Source: Arsenicicoccus dermatophilus (lineage in GTDB: Bacteria > Actinomycetota > Actinomycetes > Actinomycetales > Dermatophilaceae). From it: DNA of 64,000 nucleotides. A program made the position numbers and the translations under genes. The notes under the pieces were generated by a model. The model was given only the letters and a program-made list of their open reading frames with translations. It did no database searches and was not told the DNA's origin. The stretch's first letter is position 1. Every line of letters begins with the position of its first letter. Location: contig NZ_JAKZHU010000001.1 in assembly GCF_022568795.1 (NCBI RefSeq), positions 2,232,001 to 2,296,000 of the forward strand. The letters are read 5' to 3'. Below, one piece after another: positions 38,956 to 46,487 of this stretch.

Positions 38956-39900
38956 ATGACCACCCCAGCCATGCCGGCCCCGTGCCTGCACACCCACACC
39001 ACCCACCAGCACGGCACCCATGCCTGCTACGTCCTCGACCGCTGCCGCTGCCAGCCGTGCCGGGCCGCCGCAGCCGAGTACGAGCGCAAGAGGGTCCGCC
39101 GCAACGCCTACGGCCGCGCCAACCTCATCGACGCGGGACCGGTCCGCGACCACGTCCACGCGCTCCAGGCTGCAGGCCTCGGCCGGCGGCGGATCGCGGA
39201 GCTCGCCGGTGTCTCCTCATCGGTGCTGACCAACCTGCTCTACCCCACCGCCGACCGTGAACAGAGCAGCAGGGTTACGCGAGCCACCGCGGAGAAGGTC
39301 CTCGCCGTCCGTGCCGCCCCGGCTGCTGCAGCAGCCGGGGCGCGGGTCTCCTCCGTTGGGACCCGCCGCCGCCTCCAGGCCCTCGTCGCCGTCGGCTGGT
39401 CCCAGGCCAAGCTCGCTGAGCGCCTCGGCGTCACCCGCAGTGCCATCAACCACATCGTGGCCGGTGCCTCCGGCCACGTCACCAACGCGACCGCGCAGGC
39501 CGTCATCTGTCTGTACGACGAGCTGTGGGACCAGGCCCCGCCCCAGGGCAACCACCGTGACCGCATCGCGGCGTCCCGTACCCGCAGCTACGCGAAGGCC
39601 CGCGGGTGGGCTCCGCCGCTCGCGTGGGACGACGACGCCATCGACGACCCGTCCGCCACCGCCGACCTGGGTGATAGCACCCCCATGCCAGGCAGGGCGG
39701 GCACCCACATCGAAGACGTCGAGTGCCTCGCCAGCAGCGGAGCAGGCCGTGAGGAGACGGCTGCTCGTCTCGGTGTCGAGTGGGAGTCAGTCTCCAGAGC
39801 GTGTGTCCGCGCCGGGCGCAGCGACCTGATCGACCGCATCGACCGCAACGACTTCGTGTGCGGTCGTGAGCGTCGCTCTACCGGGAAGGCCGCCGCGTGA
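38956..39900 (+). CDS. Multi-HTH phage DNA-binding protein
   Basis: 314 residues. An N-terminal Cys/His cluster (CYVLDRCRCQPC) is followed by at least three helix-turn-helix units: GLGRRRIAELAGVSSSVLTN, GWSQAKLAERLGVTRSAINH and GREETAARLGVEWESVSR. Proteins of this build are common in actinophages. It may regulate early genes. Tightly coupled (GTGA) to whiB. Confidence 0.75.
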   Translation: MTTPAMPAPCLHTHTTHQHGTHACYVLDRCRCQPCRAAAAEYERKRVRRNAYGRANLIDAGPVRDHVHALQAAGLGRRRIAELAGVSSSVLTNLLYPTADREQSSRVTRATAEKVLAVRAAPAAAAAGARVSSVGTRRRLQALVAVGWSQAKLAERLGVTRSAINHIVAGASGHVTNATAQAVICLYDELWDQAPPQGNHRDRIAASRTRSYAKARGWAPPLAWDDDAIDDPSATADLGDSTPMPGRAGTHIEDVECLASSGAGREETAARLGVEWESVSRACVRAGRSDLIDRIDRNDFVCGRERRSTGKAAA

Positions 39901-40163
39901 TCCCCCTGACCAATCTCCCCCGGCTCCGCGAGGACGCCGTGTGCGCCACCACCGACCCCGAGCTCTTCTACCCCCAGAAGGGGGAGATGCCCAAGGTGCG
40001 TGCCGCGCAGCAGATCTGCCGGTCCTGCCCGGCCATGGTCGAGTGCCGGGAGTGGGCCATCGCCCACGGCGAGGACCACGGCGTGTGGGGCGGTACCACG
40101 CCCCGGGAGCGCCTGCGGATCCGCCGCGACCGGGCCGCCACCACCGCCACCGACGCCGCCTGA
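39897..40163 (+). CDS. whiB: WhiB-family iron-sulfur transcription factor
   Basis: 88 residues from GTG 39897. The four cluster cysteines C16, C41, C44 and C50 (CRSCPAMVEC) and the GVWGG turn are all present, followed by a basic tail. WhiB proteins bind the host sigma factor and reprogramme transcription. Phage copies can interfere with host WhiB function (family knowledge). Confidence 0.93.
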   Translation: MIPLTNLPRLREDAVCATTDPELFYPQKGEMPKVRAAQQICRSCPAMVECREWAIAHGEDHGVWGGTTPRERLRIRRDRAATTATDAA

Positions 40164-40187
40164 CCTACCTGAGACCGGAGACCGAAG

Positions 40188-41198
40188 ATGCTGTTGAAGC
40201 CCAAGATGCGCGGGTTCAAGCCGTCGATCTGGACCGATGACGCCTTCGTCGAGCTCGAGCCCCTGGCCCGGCTCCTGTACATGGGCATGTGGAACTGGGC
40301 GTGCGACAACGGGCACCTCACCGATGTGCCACGGCAGCTGCGCCGGCTGATCCTTCCCGATGATGCCTGCGACGCGGATGCTCTCGTGCAGGCGATCGCC
40401 GATGTGGGGCTGATCTCCCGCGAGGGCGGGTGGATCACGGTGCGGGGGCTGACAAAGCACCAGAAGCTCGACCACCGCTACTACGTGACGTGTGACTGCC
40501 CCGGGTGCGAGCTGCCGGAGAAGGTGCAGGAGGCGATCGAGAAGCGTCGCGCGGAGCGAGCCGAGGCGATGCGCCGCCAGCGCGAGAAAGGTAGGACCGC
40601 CACACACAGTGATGACGATGTGACAGAAAGAATTGATACGCCGGGTAGTGAGATGGAGTCGGGCAGTGATGATTCCACCACCTCAGGGACAGTGCACACC
40701 GTGCACACTGACAGTGCACACCGTGCACACGCGTGTGCACGCGTTGAAGGTGAAGGTGAAGGTGAAGGGGAAGGTGAAGGGGAAGAACTACTACTACTCA
40801 CCTCTCCCACAACGTCACCCCACCCAACGCGCGCGAACGAAGCAACGATCACCACGCTCCCCAACACACCCGGGAACGACGACGCCTTCGAGCAGCTCTG
40901 GCAGTCCTGGCCCGCCTTCCGCCGCCGCGAGAAGACCAAGGCCTACGCCGCCTGGCACCAAGCCACCCGCACCACCCCACCCAGCTCGATCCTCGAAGGC
41001 CTCGCCCGCTACGCCGACGCTGTCGCCCGCGGATGGGAGGAAGAGCGCTTCGTCCCCAAGCCCCACAACTGGATCCTCAAGCAGGGCTGGACCGACGAGT
41101 ACGCCCCCCGCCCCGTCACCCGCACCACCAGCCAGCAAGCCGCCCACGACATCAACACCCGCCTCGCCCAGATCGCAGCCGAAGGGGAACCCGCATGA
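40188..41198 (+). CDS. Phage replication initiator (origin-binding protein)
   Basis: 336 residues. The N-terminal winged-helix-like part begins FKPSIWTDDAFVELEPLARL with DNGHLTDVPRQLRRLI. A low-complexity centre (about residues 180-205) is encoded by repeated DNA, including a Glu-Gly repeat. The C-terminal WxxWP-type domain (QLWQSWPAFRRREKTKAYAA) is typical of phage replisome organisers. The next gene looks like a G39P-type helicase loader. As in lambda O and SPP1 gene 38, the origin probably lies inside this gene. Confidence 0.75.
   Translation: MLLKPKMRGFKPSIWTDDAFVELEPLARLLYMGMWNWACDNGHLTDVPRQLRRLILPDDACDADALVQAIADVGLISREGGWITVRGLTKHQKLDHRYYVTCDCPGCELPEKVQEAIEKRRAERAEAMRRQREKGRTATHSDDDVTERIDTPGSEMESGSDDSTTSGTVHTVHTDSAHRAHACARVEGEGEGEGEGEGEELLLLTSPTTSPHPTRANEATITTLPNTPGNDDAFEQLWQSWPAFRRREKTKAYAAWHQATRTTPPSSILEGLARYADAVARGWEEERFVPKPHNWILKQGWTDEYAPRPVTRTTSQQAAHDINTRLAQIAAEGEPA
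40688..40786. repeat. Iteron-like GTGCAC array and GGTGAA microsatellite: candidate replication origin
   Basis: A 21-bp unit (GACAGTGCACACCGTGCACAC is 21 long; core GTGCACACCGTGCAC) occurs at 40688-40708 and 40710-40730. GTGCAC occurs five times in 49 bp (40692, 40701, 40714, 40723, 40735). A GGTGAA/GGGGAA hexamer repeat (40745-40786) and a CTACTACTACT stretch follow. It lies inside the initiator gene. Confidence 0.65.
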
Positions 41199-41680
41199 AC
41201 CGCCCCGCCGCCGCACGCATCGTCCGAGCAGCACGAGCAGCCGGCCTCCACATCCCCGCCGACGACATCGACGTCACCGTCGACGTGTGGGCCGGGATCC
41301 TCACCGACATCCCCTACGACGACGCCACCCAGGCCGTCATCCACCTCGCCCAGCAAGGCGACGGGTACCTCACCCCCAGACACATCCGAGAATGGGTCCG
41401 TACGGCCCGCAGACGCCGCCTAGAGGCCGCAGGGGACCTCGCACCCAACGCTGACCCCGACAGGCCCGCAGAATGGCTCACAGAGCTTCGGGCCCTCCGC
41501 AAAGCCGTCGCCGACGGCCTCACCCCCGACCAGCTCGCCACCTACCGAGCCGGCGGAGTCTCCATCACCGGCAGCCACCACAACCTCGCACTCCCCACCA
41601 CCCAGACCGCCACCCCCGACGAAATCCAGACCGCGAAACGCTTCATCCATTCCCTCACCCGACCCACCCATGTAGCCTGA
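41195..41680 (+). CDS. Replicative helicase loader-like protein (G39P type)
   Basis: 161 residues overlapping the initiator stop by ATGA. The segment VDVWAGILTDIPYDDATQAV followed by YLTPRHIREWVR resembles the loader/inhibitor domain of SPP1 G39P. The second half is helical. It is expected to deliver the host DnaB helicase to the origin. Confidence 0.65.
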   Translation: MNRPAAARIVRAARAAGLHIPADDIDVTVDVWAGILTDIPYDDATQAVIHLAQQGDGYLTPRHIREWVRTARRRRLEAAGDLAPNADPDRPAEWLTELRALRKAVADGLTPDQLATYRAGGVSITGSHHNLALPTTQTATPDEIQTAKRFIHSLTRPTHVA

Positions 41681-41723
41681 CAAGCAACAACCCGCCCACT
41701 CAACCGAAACAAGGAACCCCGCC

Positions 41724-42704
41724 ATGACCCAACACCACACCCCACGCGACCACTACGACACCGCCTGCCGCACCGCCCGCCTGGCCCGCACCCCCGACGA
41801 CACCCGCGACGCCACAGCCTCCGCGCTCCTCGCCATCGCCGCCGTCCTCGTCCACCAGCACGAGCAGGACCAGGCCGCCGAGCAGGCCATCACCAACACC
41901 GACGCGACCGCCCTCGGCCACGCCACCCAGCGGGTCCTCGACCTCACCGCCGAGCGCGACCGCGCCCGGGACCTAGCCGCCCGCCTCGAGCTCGCCGCCC
42001 GCCTCGAGGCCGACCTCGCGCAGCGCCCCGCCGCCCCGTCCGGGCCGATCACCGAGGAGCCGCATGGTCTCGGCCACGTCGTCGTCGCGGAGTACCGATC
42101 GGATAGCCGCTCAGGGGCCATCCTCTACGTGAGGGGGGCGGGCGAGCGGCAGCCGTGGCTCAGCGAGAGGGGGAAGGTCGCATGGGGAGGGCTGCGCAAC
42201 CCCAGATGGGCGACGCCGGAGGAGATCCGCACCGGCACCGTCCAGGACGAGCAGCCTGCCACCGCCCCGGACCACCCCGAGCACCTGGAGGGTTACGAGG
42301 CCTACGACTCCGCCGCGCTTGGCACCATCGCGGACGATGGAATGGGCGGCGCACACTCCTTGATCACTCGGCACGTGGACGGGTGTCAGTGCGGCGACAG
42401 AACCCGCGTCCTTGCCTGGTCTAGGCGCCGCGTCGTGCGGTGGGGCTTCGGCCCAGGCTGGGAGCCCGGCACCAACGTTACCGACCTCGCTGACGAGGCC
42501 CCCGAGGGCGTCATCCTGGTCGACTGCGACGGGGACTACTGGCGAGCGGCGGCAAACGGGTACCTCCTCAACTGGCACGCCGGCAGGGGAATCTGGCTCG
42601 CCGCTGGCAAGGTCGGGAACGTAGCGCGCTTCGCCCCGATTCGGGTCGCGACGAACGAGCAGCTGCGCGCCGCTGGCATCCTCACCGACGGAGGCCAGGC
42701 ATGA
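41724..42704 (+). CDS. Hypothetical phage protein
   Basis: 326 residues. A helical N-terminal third (coiled-coil-like AERDRARDLAARLELAARLE) precedes a beta-rich C-terminal half with repeated Trp/Gly motifs (WGGLRNPRWATPEEI, WRAAANGYLLNWHAGRG). There is a possible CQCG pair near residue 215. No family assigned. Overlaps the next gene by 4 bp. Confidence 0.65.
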   Translation: MTQHHTPRDHYDTACRTARLARTPDDTRDATASALLAIAAVLVHQHEQDQAAEQAITNTDATALGHATQRVLDLTAERDRARDLAARLELAARLEADLAQRPAAPSGPITEEPHGLGHVVVAEYRSDSRSGAILYVRGAGERQPWLSERGKVAWGGLRNPRWATPEEIRTGTVQDEQPATAPDHPEHLEGYEAYDSAALGTIADDGMGGAHSLITRHVDGCQCGDRTRVLAWSRRRVVRWGFGPGWEPGTNVTDLADEAPEGVILVDCDGDYWRAAANGYLLNWHAGRGIWLAAGKVGNVARFAPIRVATNEQLRAAGILTDGGQA

Positions 42705-43081
42705 GCACCGACCTGGTCCCCCACCTGCCCTTCCGCGGTGGGTTCGTGCCAGCGCACGACCTGTCGTGGCTCGTCCGCGACCCGAACGGCGCCGCTGTGG
42801 GCGTGATCTCCGTAGCTGACCGCGCCTACCCGCCGGCGACGCTTCCCGACGGGAAGCGGTTCCCGGGGCTCCCCGCGTCGATCAACGCCCTCACCGAGGA
42901 CGACGCCCGCCGCACGTTCATCGAATGCCACCCGTCCCTGGACGGCGTCCCGAGACGGCATCGGAAGAAGGCTCTCGCCACACTCATCGCCGCTGACCAG
43001 AACACCTACGAGATCACCACCCCGGCAGAGGCGTGCGACGCACTGCGCGCCGGGATGGACCAGGACGGAGACCGAGCATGA
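42701..43081 (+). CDS. Hypothetical phage protein
   Basis: 126 residues starting MSTDLVPHLPFRGGFVPAHD. No recognised domain. Coupled by ATGA overlaps on both sides. Confidence 0.6.
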   Translation: MSTDLVPHLPFRGGFVPAHDLSWLVRDPNGAAVGVISVADRAYPPATLPDGKRFPGLPASINALTEDDARRTFIECHPSLDGVPRRHRKKALATLIAADQNTYEITTPAEACDALRAGMDQDGDRA

Positions 43082-43719
43082 GCACCAACTTCGATAAGTA
43101 CCTCGCCGAGCGCTTGCAGGACCCCGAGGTCCGCGCCGGATACGGGGCCGGGATGAACACCGCCACCGCGCACCACATCGCCGTCATTGATCTGGCGGCA
43201 CCCGACAACTGGAAGATCGAGTGCCACGCCCCCGCGGACGCGTGCTGCCACATCGTGTGGGACTGTGACTGCGAGGAGTGGTCCGGCATGGAGATCATCG
43301 ACGGAGTGCCGTGGCACGATGCCGGGGGAGGCGAGCCCGGGGGAGCGTGGATGCCCCCTGAGTGGCTTCCAGAGGTTGACCTCTCGGTGCAGCGCCACAG
43401 GGGACGGTTCGACCCCGCAGAGTGCAGCCTGCACTATTGGGCGCAGGAGGACGAGGGGAACCTGCACGGAGAGGTGCGGGTCCCCGTCAAGGCGGAATAC
43501 GGGGGCGGCTACTACACCTTCGATGCGGCCCAGCCGACCGCGGAGAACATCCGCAAGGCGCTCGTCCATGAGTTGTACCGACCGAATGCAGAAGACATTC
43601 ACCGGGCGATGGCGGGCGAGGTACTTAAGCCGGACCCGTTCTCCACAGAAACGCTGCTCGCTCGCCAGGTCAAGGCTGTGTGCGCGCTCCTCGGCATCCC
43701 CACGGAGGAGCAGTCGTGA
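43078..43719 (+). CDS. Hypothetical phage protein
   Basis: 213 residues. A Cys-rich stretch (CHAPADACCHIVWDCDCEEW, residues 50-70) is reminiscent of zinc-binding phage proteins. The C-terminal part is acidic and helical. No function assigned. Confidence 0.6.
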   Translation: MSTNFDKYLAERLQDPEVRAGYGAGMNTATAHHIAVIDLAAPDNWKIECHAPADACCHIVWDCDCEEWSGMEIIDGVPWHDAGGGEPGGAWMPPEWLPEVDLSVQRHRGRFDPAECSLHYWAQEDEGNLHGEVRVPVKAEYGGGYYTFDAAQPTAENIRKALVHELYRPNAEDIHRAMAGEVLKPDPFSTETLLARQVKAVCALLGIPTEEQS

Positions 43720-44093
43720 ACCGCCCTACGCCTCCCGCCTATGCCGGGGCCCTCACGTGCCCCCAGGTCATCCCGGTGTTCCACGGCAACCTCGCCCTGT
43801 CCCGCTGGGACACGGAGATACGACACCCGCTGTGCGGGCGCTGCCGAGAGGAGACGGTCTTCGACGGAGAGAACTTCGCTTGCCGCCGATGCCACCTGTA
43901 CTTCGACCCAGACACCATGAAGTGCACCGCCTACTGCGACGCGCCAGGCGATGGACTGGACCACTCGTCGTGCGCCGGGTCCGGTCGCGATCTGTGCTGG
44001 TGGTGCGGTATCAACGACGCCGCCCGGAAGCACTGCACCTTCTGCGGCGGCTCCGGCCTCGCTCCGGACGACGAGGACGGAGGCGAGCAGTGA
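43716..44093 (+). CDS. Multi zinc-ribbon phage protein
   Basis: 125 residues from GTG 43716. Three Cys pairs/clusters are visible: CGRCREE with CRRCHLY, CTAYCD, and CWWCGIND with CTFCGGSG. It is probably a small zinc protein that binds nucleic acid or protein. Coupled by GTGA overlaps. Confidence 0.65.
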   Translation: MNRPTPPAYAGALTCPQVIPVFHGNLALSRWDTEIRHPLCGRCREETVFDGENFACRRCHLYFDPDTMKCTAYCDAPGDGLDHSSCAGSGRDLCWWCGINDAARKHCTFCGGSGLAPDDEDGGEQ

Positions 44094-44455
44094 GCCCGCA
44101 GAGGATTCAGCGCCGCCGCGCCAAGGGGTGGCGCATGCCCGAGGGGGCCGTGTACGTCGGCCGCCCCACCAAGTGGGGCAACCCCTTCGGGGTGAAGCGG
44201 CTCAGCACGCGGGAGTACGTCGTCGTTGACCACCGCGGCGTGGAGTACGTCGAGGGATGGGGCGGGAAGGAGCACGCCACTCGCGTCGCCGCCCGCCTGT
44301 ACGACCTGCACTCCGGCCCGGTGGGCATCTACGAGCTCGATGTCGCCGAGGTCAGGCGCGAGCTCCGGGGCCGCGACCTGGCCTGCTGGTGCCCACTCGA
44401 CATGCCGTGCCACGCCGAAACCCTGCTCCGCATCGCCAACGAGGAGACCCCGTGA
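44090..44455 (+). CDS. DUF4326 domain protein
   Basis: 121 residues from GTG 44090. The DUF4326 signature VYVGRPTKWGNPF is near residue 22, and the domain ends with RGRDLACWCPLDMPCHAE. The family is common in actinophages and plasmids. Its biochemical role is not established. Confidence 0.88.
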   Translation: MSPQRIQRRRAKGWRMPEGAVYVGRPTKWGNPFGVKRLSTREYVVVDHRGVEYVEGWGGKEHATRVAARLYDLHSGPVGIYELDVAEVRRELRGRDLACWCPLDMPCHAETLLRIANEETP

Positions 44456-44877
44456 CCGAGCTCAAGCCCGGACAGCGCGTCCGCGTCCGCGACCACTTCT
44501 ACGAGGCTCTCTGCGCCGGCCAATCTGGGGTCGTCACAGATGTCCGGAGCAACGGGATGGTCCTCGTCAAGCTCAACTCGTTCACCGGCCCGCTGATATT
44601 CAACCCGGCCGACCTGGAGGAGGACGGGGACGCTATCCCCGCCCCCGGTGACCCGCGGCTCGTCGTGTACGTCGTCGAGACCCGCAGCATCGCCACGGCT
44701 GACGCGGGCTGGGAGCTGCAGACCGTCTACATCAGCGAGGACGCAGCGGAGCGGGACGCGAAGCGCTACGCGAGCCCCCAGCAGCAGGTGCGCGTCCAGT
44801 CCCTGATTGTCCAAGGCACCCAGCCCGGAGCGGTCCACGACCCGCGGCCCTGCCAGCTCGGGACCCTGGCCGGATGA
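44452..44877 (+). CDS. Hypothetical phage protein
   Basis: 141 residues from GTG 44452. A small beta-barrel-like N-terminus (PGQRVRVRDHFYEALCAGQS then GVVTDV) resembles KOW/SH3-type folds. The remainder is unrecognised. Confidence 0.6.
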   Translation: MTELKPGQRVRVRDHFYEALCAGQSGVVTDVRSNGMVLVKLNSFTGPLIFNPADLEEDGDAIPAPGDPRLVVYVVETRSIATADAGWELQTVYISEDAAERDAKRYASPQQQVRVQSLIVQGTQPGAVHDPRPCQLGTLAG

Positions 44878-45410
44878 GCGAGCTCCTGGCCATCGACCCC
44901 GGCAGCGAGCAGTCCGGGTGGGTCATCATCGACACCCGCACCCGCCGCCCCCTCCACCACGGGAAGGACACCAACCAGAAGATCCTCGCGATCATCCGCT
45001 CCTACGCCAACACCCCACCCGAGCAGAGGGCCGGGGTGTGGATCGAGAAAATCGGACGCATGGCCGGCACCGCCGGCGAGAGCATCTTCGAGACGTGCGT
45101 GTGGACCGGCCGGTTCATGCACGAAGCCGAACGGCTTGGCCTGCTCGTGGAGCGCGTCAAGCGCGTCCCGATCAAGGTGCACCTGCGCGTCGGGCAGAAG
45201 GGCACCGACACCGACGTGCGCCGCGCGCTGGTCGATCGTTTCGCGCCCGGCGAGCCGCGCCACGGGAAGGGCACGAAGGACGAGCCGGGCTGGTTCTACG
45301 GGTTCGCCGCCGACGCATGGCAGGCCTACGCCCTAGCCGTGTACGCCAGCGACACCCTCGAACCACCCGAGACCGCTCCACCACCCGACGAGCACGGCCA
45401 GGTAGCGTGA
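44874..45410 (+). CDS. RuvC-like Holliday junction resolvase
   Basis: 178 residues. RNase H-fold nuclease with catalytic acids Asp8 (LLAIDPGSEQSGW), Glu58 (GVWIEKIG) and a late Asp (FAADAWQAYALAVY). It cuts branched DNA before packaging. It closes the early gene run, and three hairpins follow. Confidence 0.85.
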   Translation: MSELLAIDPGSEQSGWVIIDTRTRRPLHHGKDTNQKILAIIRSYANTPPEQRAGVWIEKIGRMAGTAGESIFETCVWTGRFMHEAERLGLLVERVKRVPIKVHLRVGQKGTDTDVRRALVDRFAPGEPRHGKGTKDEPGWFYGFAADAWQAYALAVYASDTLEPPETAPPPDEHGQVA

Positions 45411-45455
45411 CGGCTGTCCTGTCGAGACACGGCACCGCTGCAACGGTGACACCAG

Positions 45456-45489
45456 AGGCCCCAGCACCCCGCCCAGGGCGCTGGGGCCT
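45456..45489. terminator. Terminator hairpin after the resolvase gene
   Basis: 10-bp arms AGGCCCCAGC/GCTGGGGCCT around a 14-nt loop. First of three hairpins in 185 bp. Confidence 0.7.
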
Positions 45490-45584
45490 CCCGCTACCTA
45501 CACCACCCGCCGCGGCCACTGCTACCATGCGGACGTGTCAGGAAGAGCAGCTGGAGCGCCTCGTGTAGCTGCAGTGACGTCTAG

Positions 45585-45606
45585 CGTCCCCGCAATTGCG
45601 GGGACG
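45585..45606. terminator. Second hairpin (perfect palindrome)
   Basis: GTCCCCGCAATTGCGGGGAC plus one flanking pair. It may be a terminator or a protein-binding site, since it has no natural loop. Confidence 0.45.
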
Positions 45607-45610
45607 TAGG

Positions 45611-45640
45611 AAGGCCCCACACCAAGCGGTGTGGGGCCTT
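45611..45640. terminator. Third hairpin, between convergent units
   Basis: 13-bp arms AAGGCCCCACACC/GGTGTGGGGCCTT with a 4-nt loop, followed by CCCGTTGT. A good bidirectional terminator between the rightward early unit and the leftward gene ending at 45659. Confidence 0.8.
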
Positions 45641-45658
45641 CCCGTTGTGCCATGCGCA

Positions 45659-45898
45659 CTAGCTGATCTCGCTCGTCATCACCTGGCCCTTCTCGCTGAA
45701 TCGCGCCAACCGGTCCATCACCCACGACGACGCAGCTTCCAACGACTCCGCCGGCAACGTCACTGACACCACCGTCGTCGATACGTCACCAGCCCCGATC
45801 GACACGTCCGTGTACGGGATCAACGCCCTGAAGACTTCCTCCCCCAGCTCGCCCGTCAGTCGACGCTGCAGCGTCACCTGCACGCAGAACCTCTTCAT
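45659..45898 (-). CDS. Small leftward phage protein
   Basis: 79 residues from ATG 45898 behind GGAGAGG. A compact alpha/beta protein (MKRFCVQVTLQRR, VSVTLPAESLEAASSWVMDR) without a recognised family. It lies leftward against the early genes and downstream of a long palindrome. The longer open frame to 46021 would cross the palindrome and is rejected. Confidence 0.65.
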   Translation of the reverse strand: MKRFCVQVTLQRRLTGELGEEVFRALIPYTDVSIGAGDVSTTVVSVTLPAESLEAASSWVMDRLARFSEKGQVMTSEIS

Positions 45899-45950
45899 GC
45901 CTAGCCTCTCCTGTCTGTCGCGCTCATCAGCCGGCCACCGTGGCAGAACC

Positions 45951-45992
45951 TTCCCTGTTTCCGGCACGTCATGACGTGCCGGAAACAGGGAA
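45951..45992. repeat. 42-bp perfect palindrome
   Basis: Arms of 21 bp with no unpaired centre (left arm begins TTCCCTGTTTCCGGCACG, centre GTCATGAC). It lies 65 bp beyond the stop of the 46057-46326 gene and 53 bp before the start of the next leftward gene. Likely a terminator/attenuator, or an operator. Confidence 0.75.
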
Positions 45993-46056
45993 AGCATCCT
46001 CCGCTTCGGCTGACGCCACATGTCGTGTCAGCCGCCCGACCGTGGCGTGTGCTGTG

Positions 46057-46326
46057 TCAGGCCATCTCTGTCTGGCGGGGCCACGTCAGTGCGACAGTCC
46101 GCCCAGCCGTATCGCGGGCCAGACTGACGTGACGCGCCAGGTCGCGGGCGTGGAGGGTGACGGTCGTTGCGCCGGTGTCGCTGTCGGGGCAGGCGTCAGC
46201 GGTGACGCGGACCAGGCCGTGGTCAAGGTCCTCGGCGCGAAGCACGCGGCCCGGGGCGACGCACGCGACTCCGTCGCTGTCGTGGTGGGCGACGCTGACG
46301 GCGTCAGGGATGTGGACAGGGTGCAT
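46057..46326 (-). CDS. Small leftward phage protein
   Basis: 89 residues from ATG 46326 behind AGGAGAG. A small beta-rich protein (MHPVHIPDAVSVAHHDSDGV, GATTVTLHARDLARHVSLAR). No family recognised. It is divergent from the FtsK-like gene across a repeat-rich promoter region, so it may regulate that gene, as kor genes do in actinomycete elements (inference). Confidence 0.6.
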   Translation of the reverse strand: MHPVHIPDAVSVAHHDSDGVACVAPGRVLRAEDLDHGLVRVTADACPDSDTGATTVTLHARDLARHVSLARDTAGRTVALTWPRQTEMA

Positions 46327-46353
46327 GGTTCTCTCCTGGCGGGGATCGGTAGC

Positions 46354-46465
46354 TGTCGCATCAGTTGCGACACATCAACCATCACCCGCGACACCCAAGA
46401 TGGCAACCCGTAAGCAACATTGCGTCGCTTGTCGCGCAACGAATGTGCGACACTGGACGCGACAC
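46354..46465. promoter_or_regulatory. Divergent promoter region with GCGACA repeats
   Basis: TGTCGCA-tcagt-TGCGACA (46354-46372) is an inverted repeat. CGCGACAC or TGCGACAC recur at 46387, 46446 and 46458, with an inverted TGTCGCG at 46430. They lie between the 46326 start and the FtsK start. Likely operator sites. Confidence 0.55.
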
Positions 46466-46487
46466 CCGCACCCGCCAGGAGCACGAC

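Noticed and set aside
40745-40786. CRISPR-like repeat tract
   Set aside because: Short hexamer microsatellite without spacers, lying within a coding frame.
45527-45568. 13-codon ORF MRTCQEEQLERLV between hairpins
   Set aside because: Too short and without a ribosome site. No evidence for translation.
45659-46021. 120-residue version of the small leftward gene
   Set aside because: It would translate through the 42-bp palindrome. The start at 45898 has a Shine-Dalgarno.
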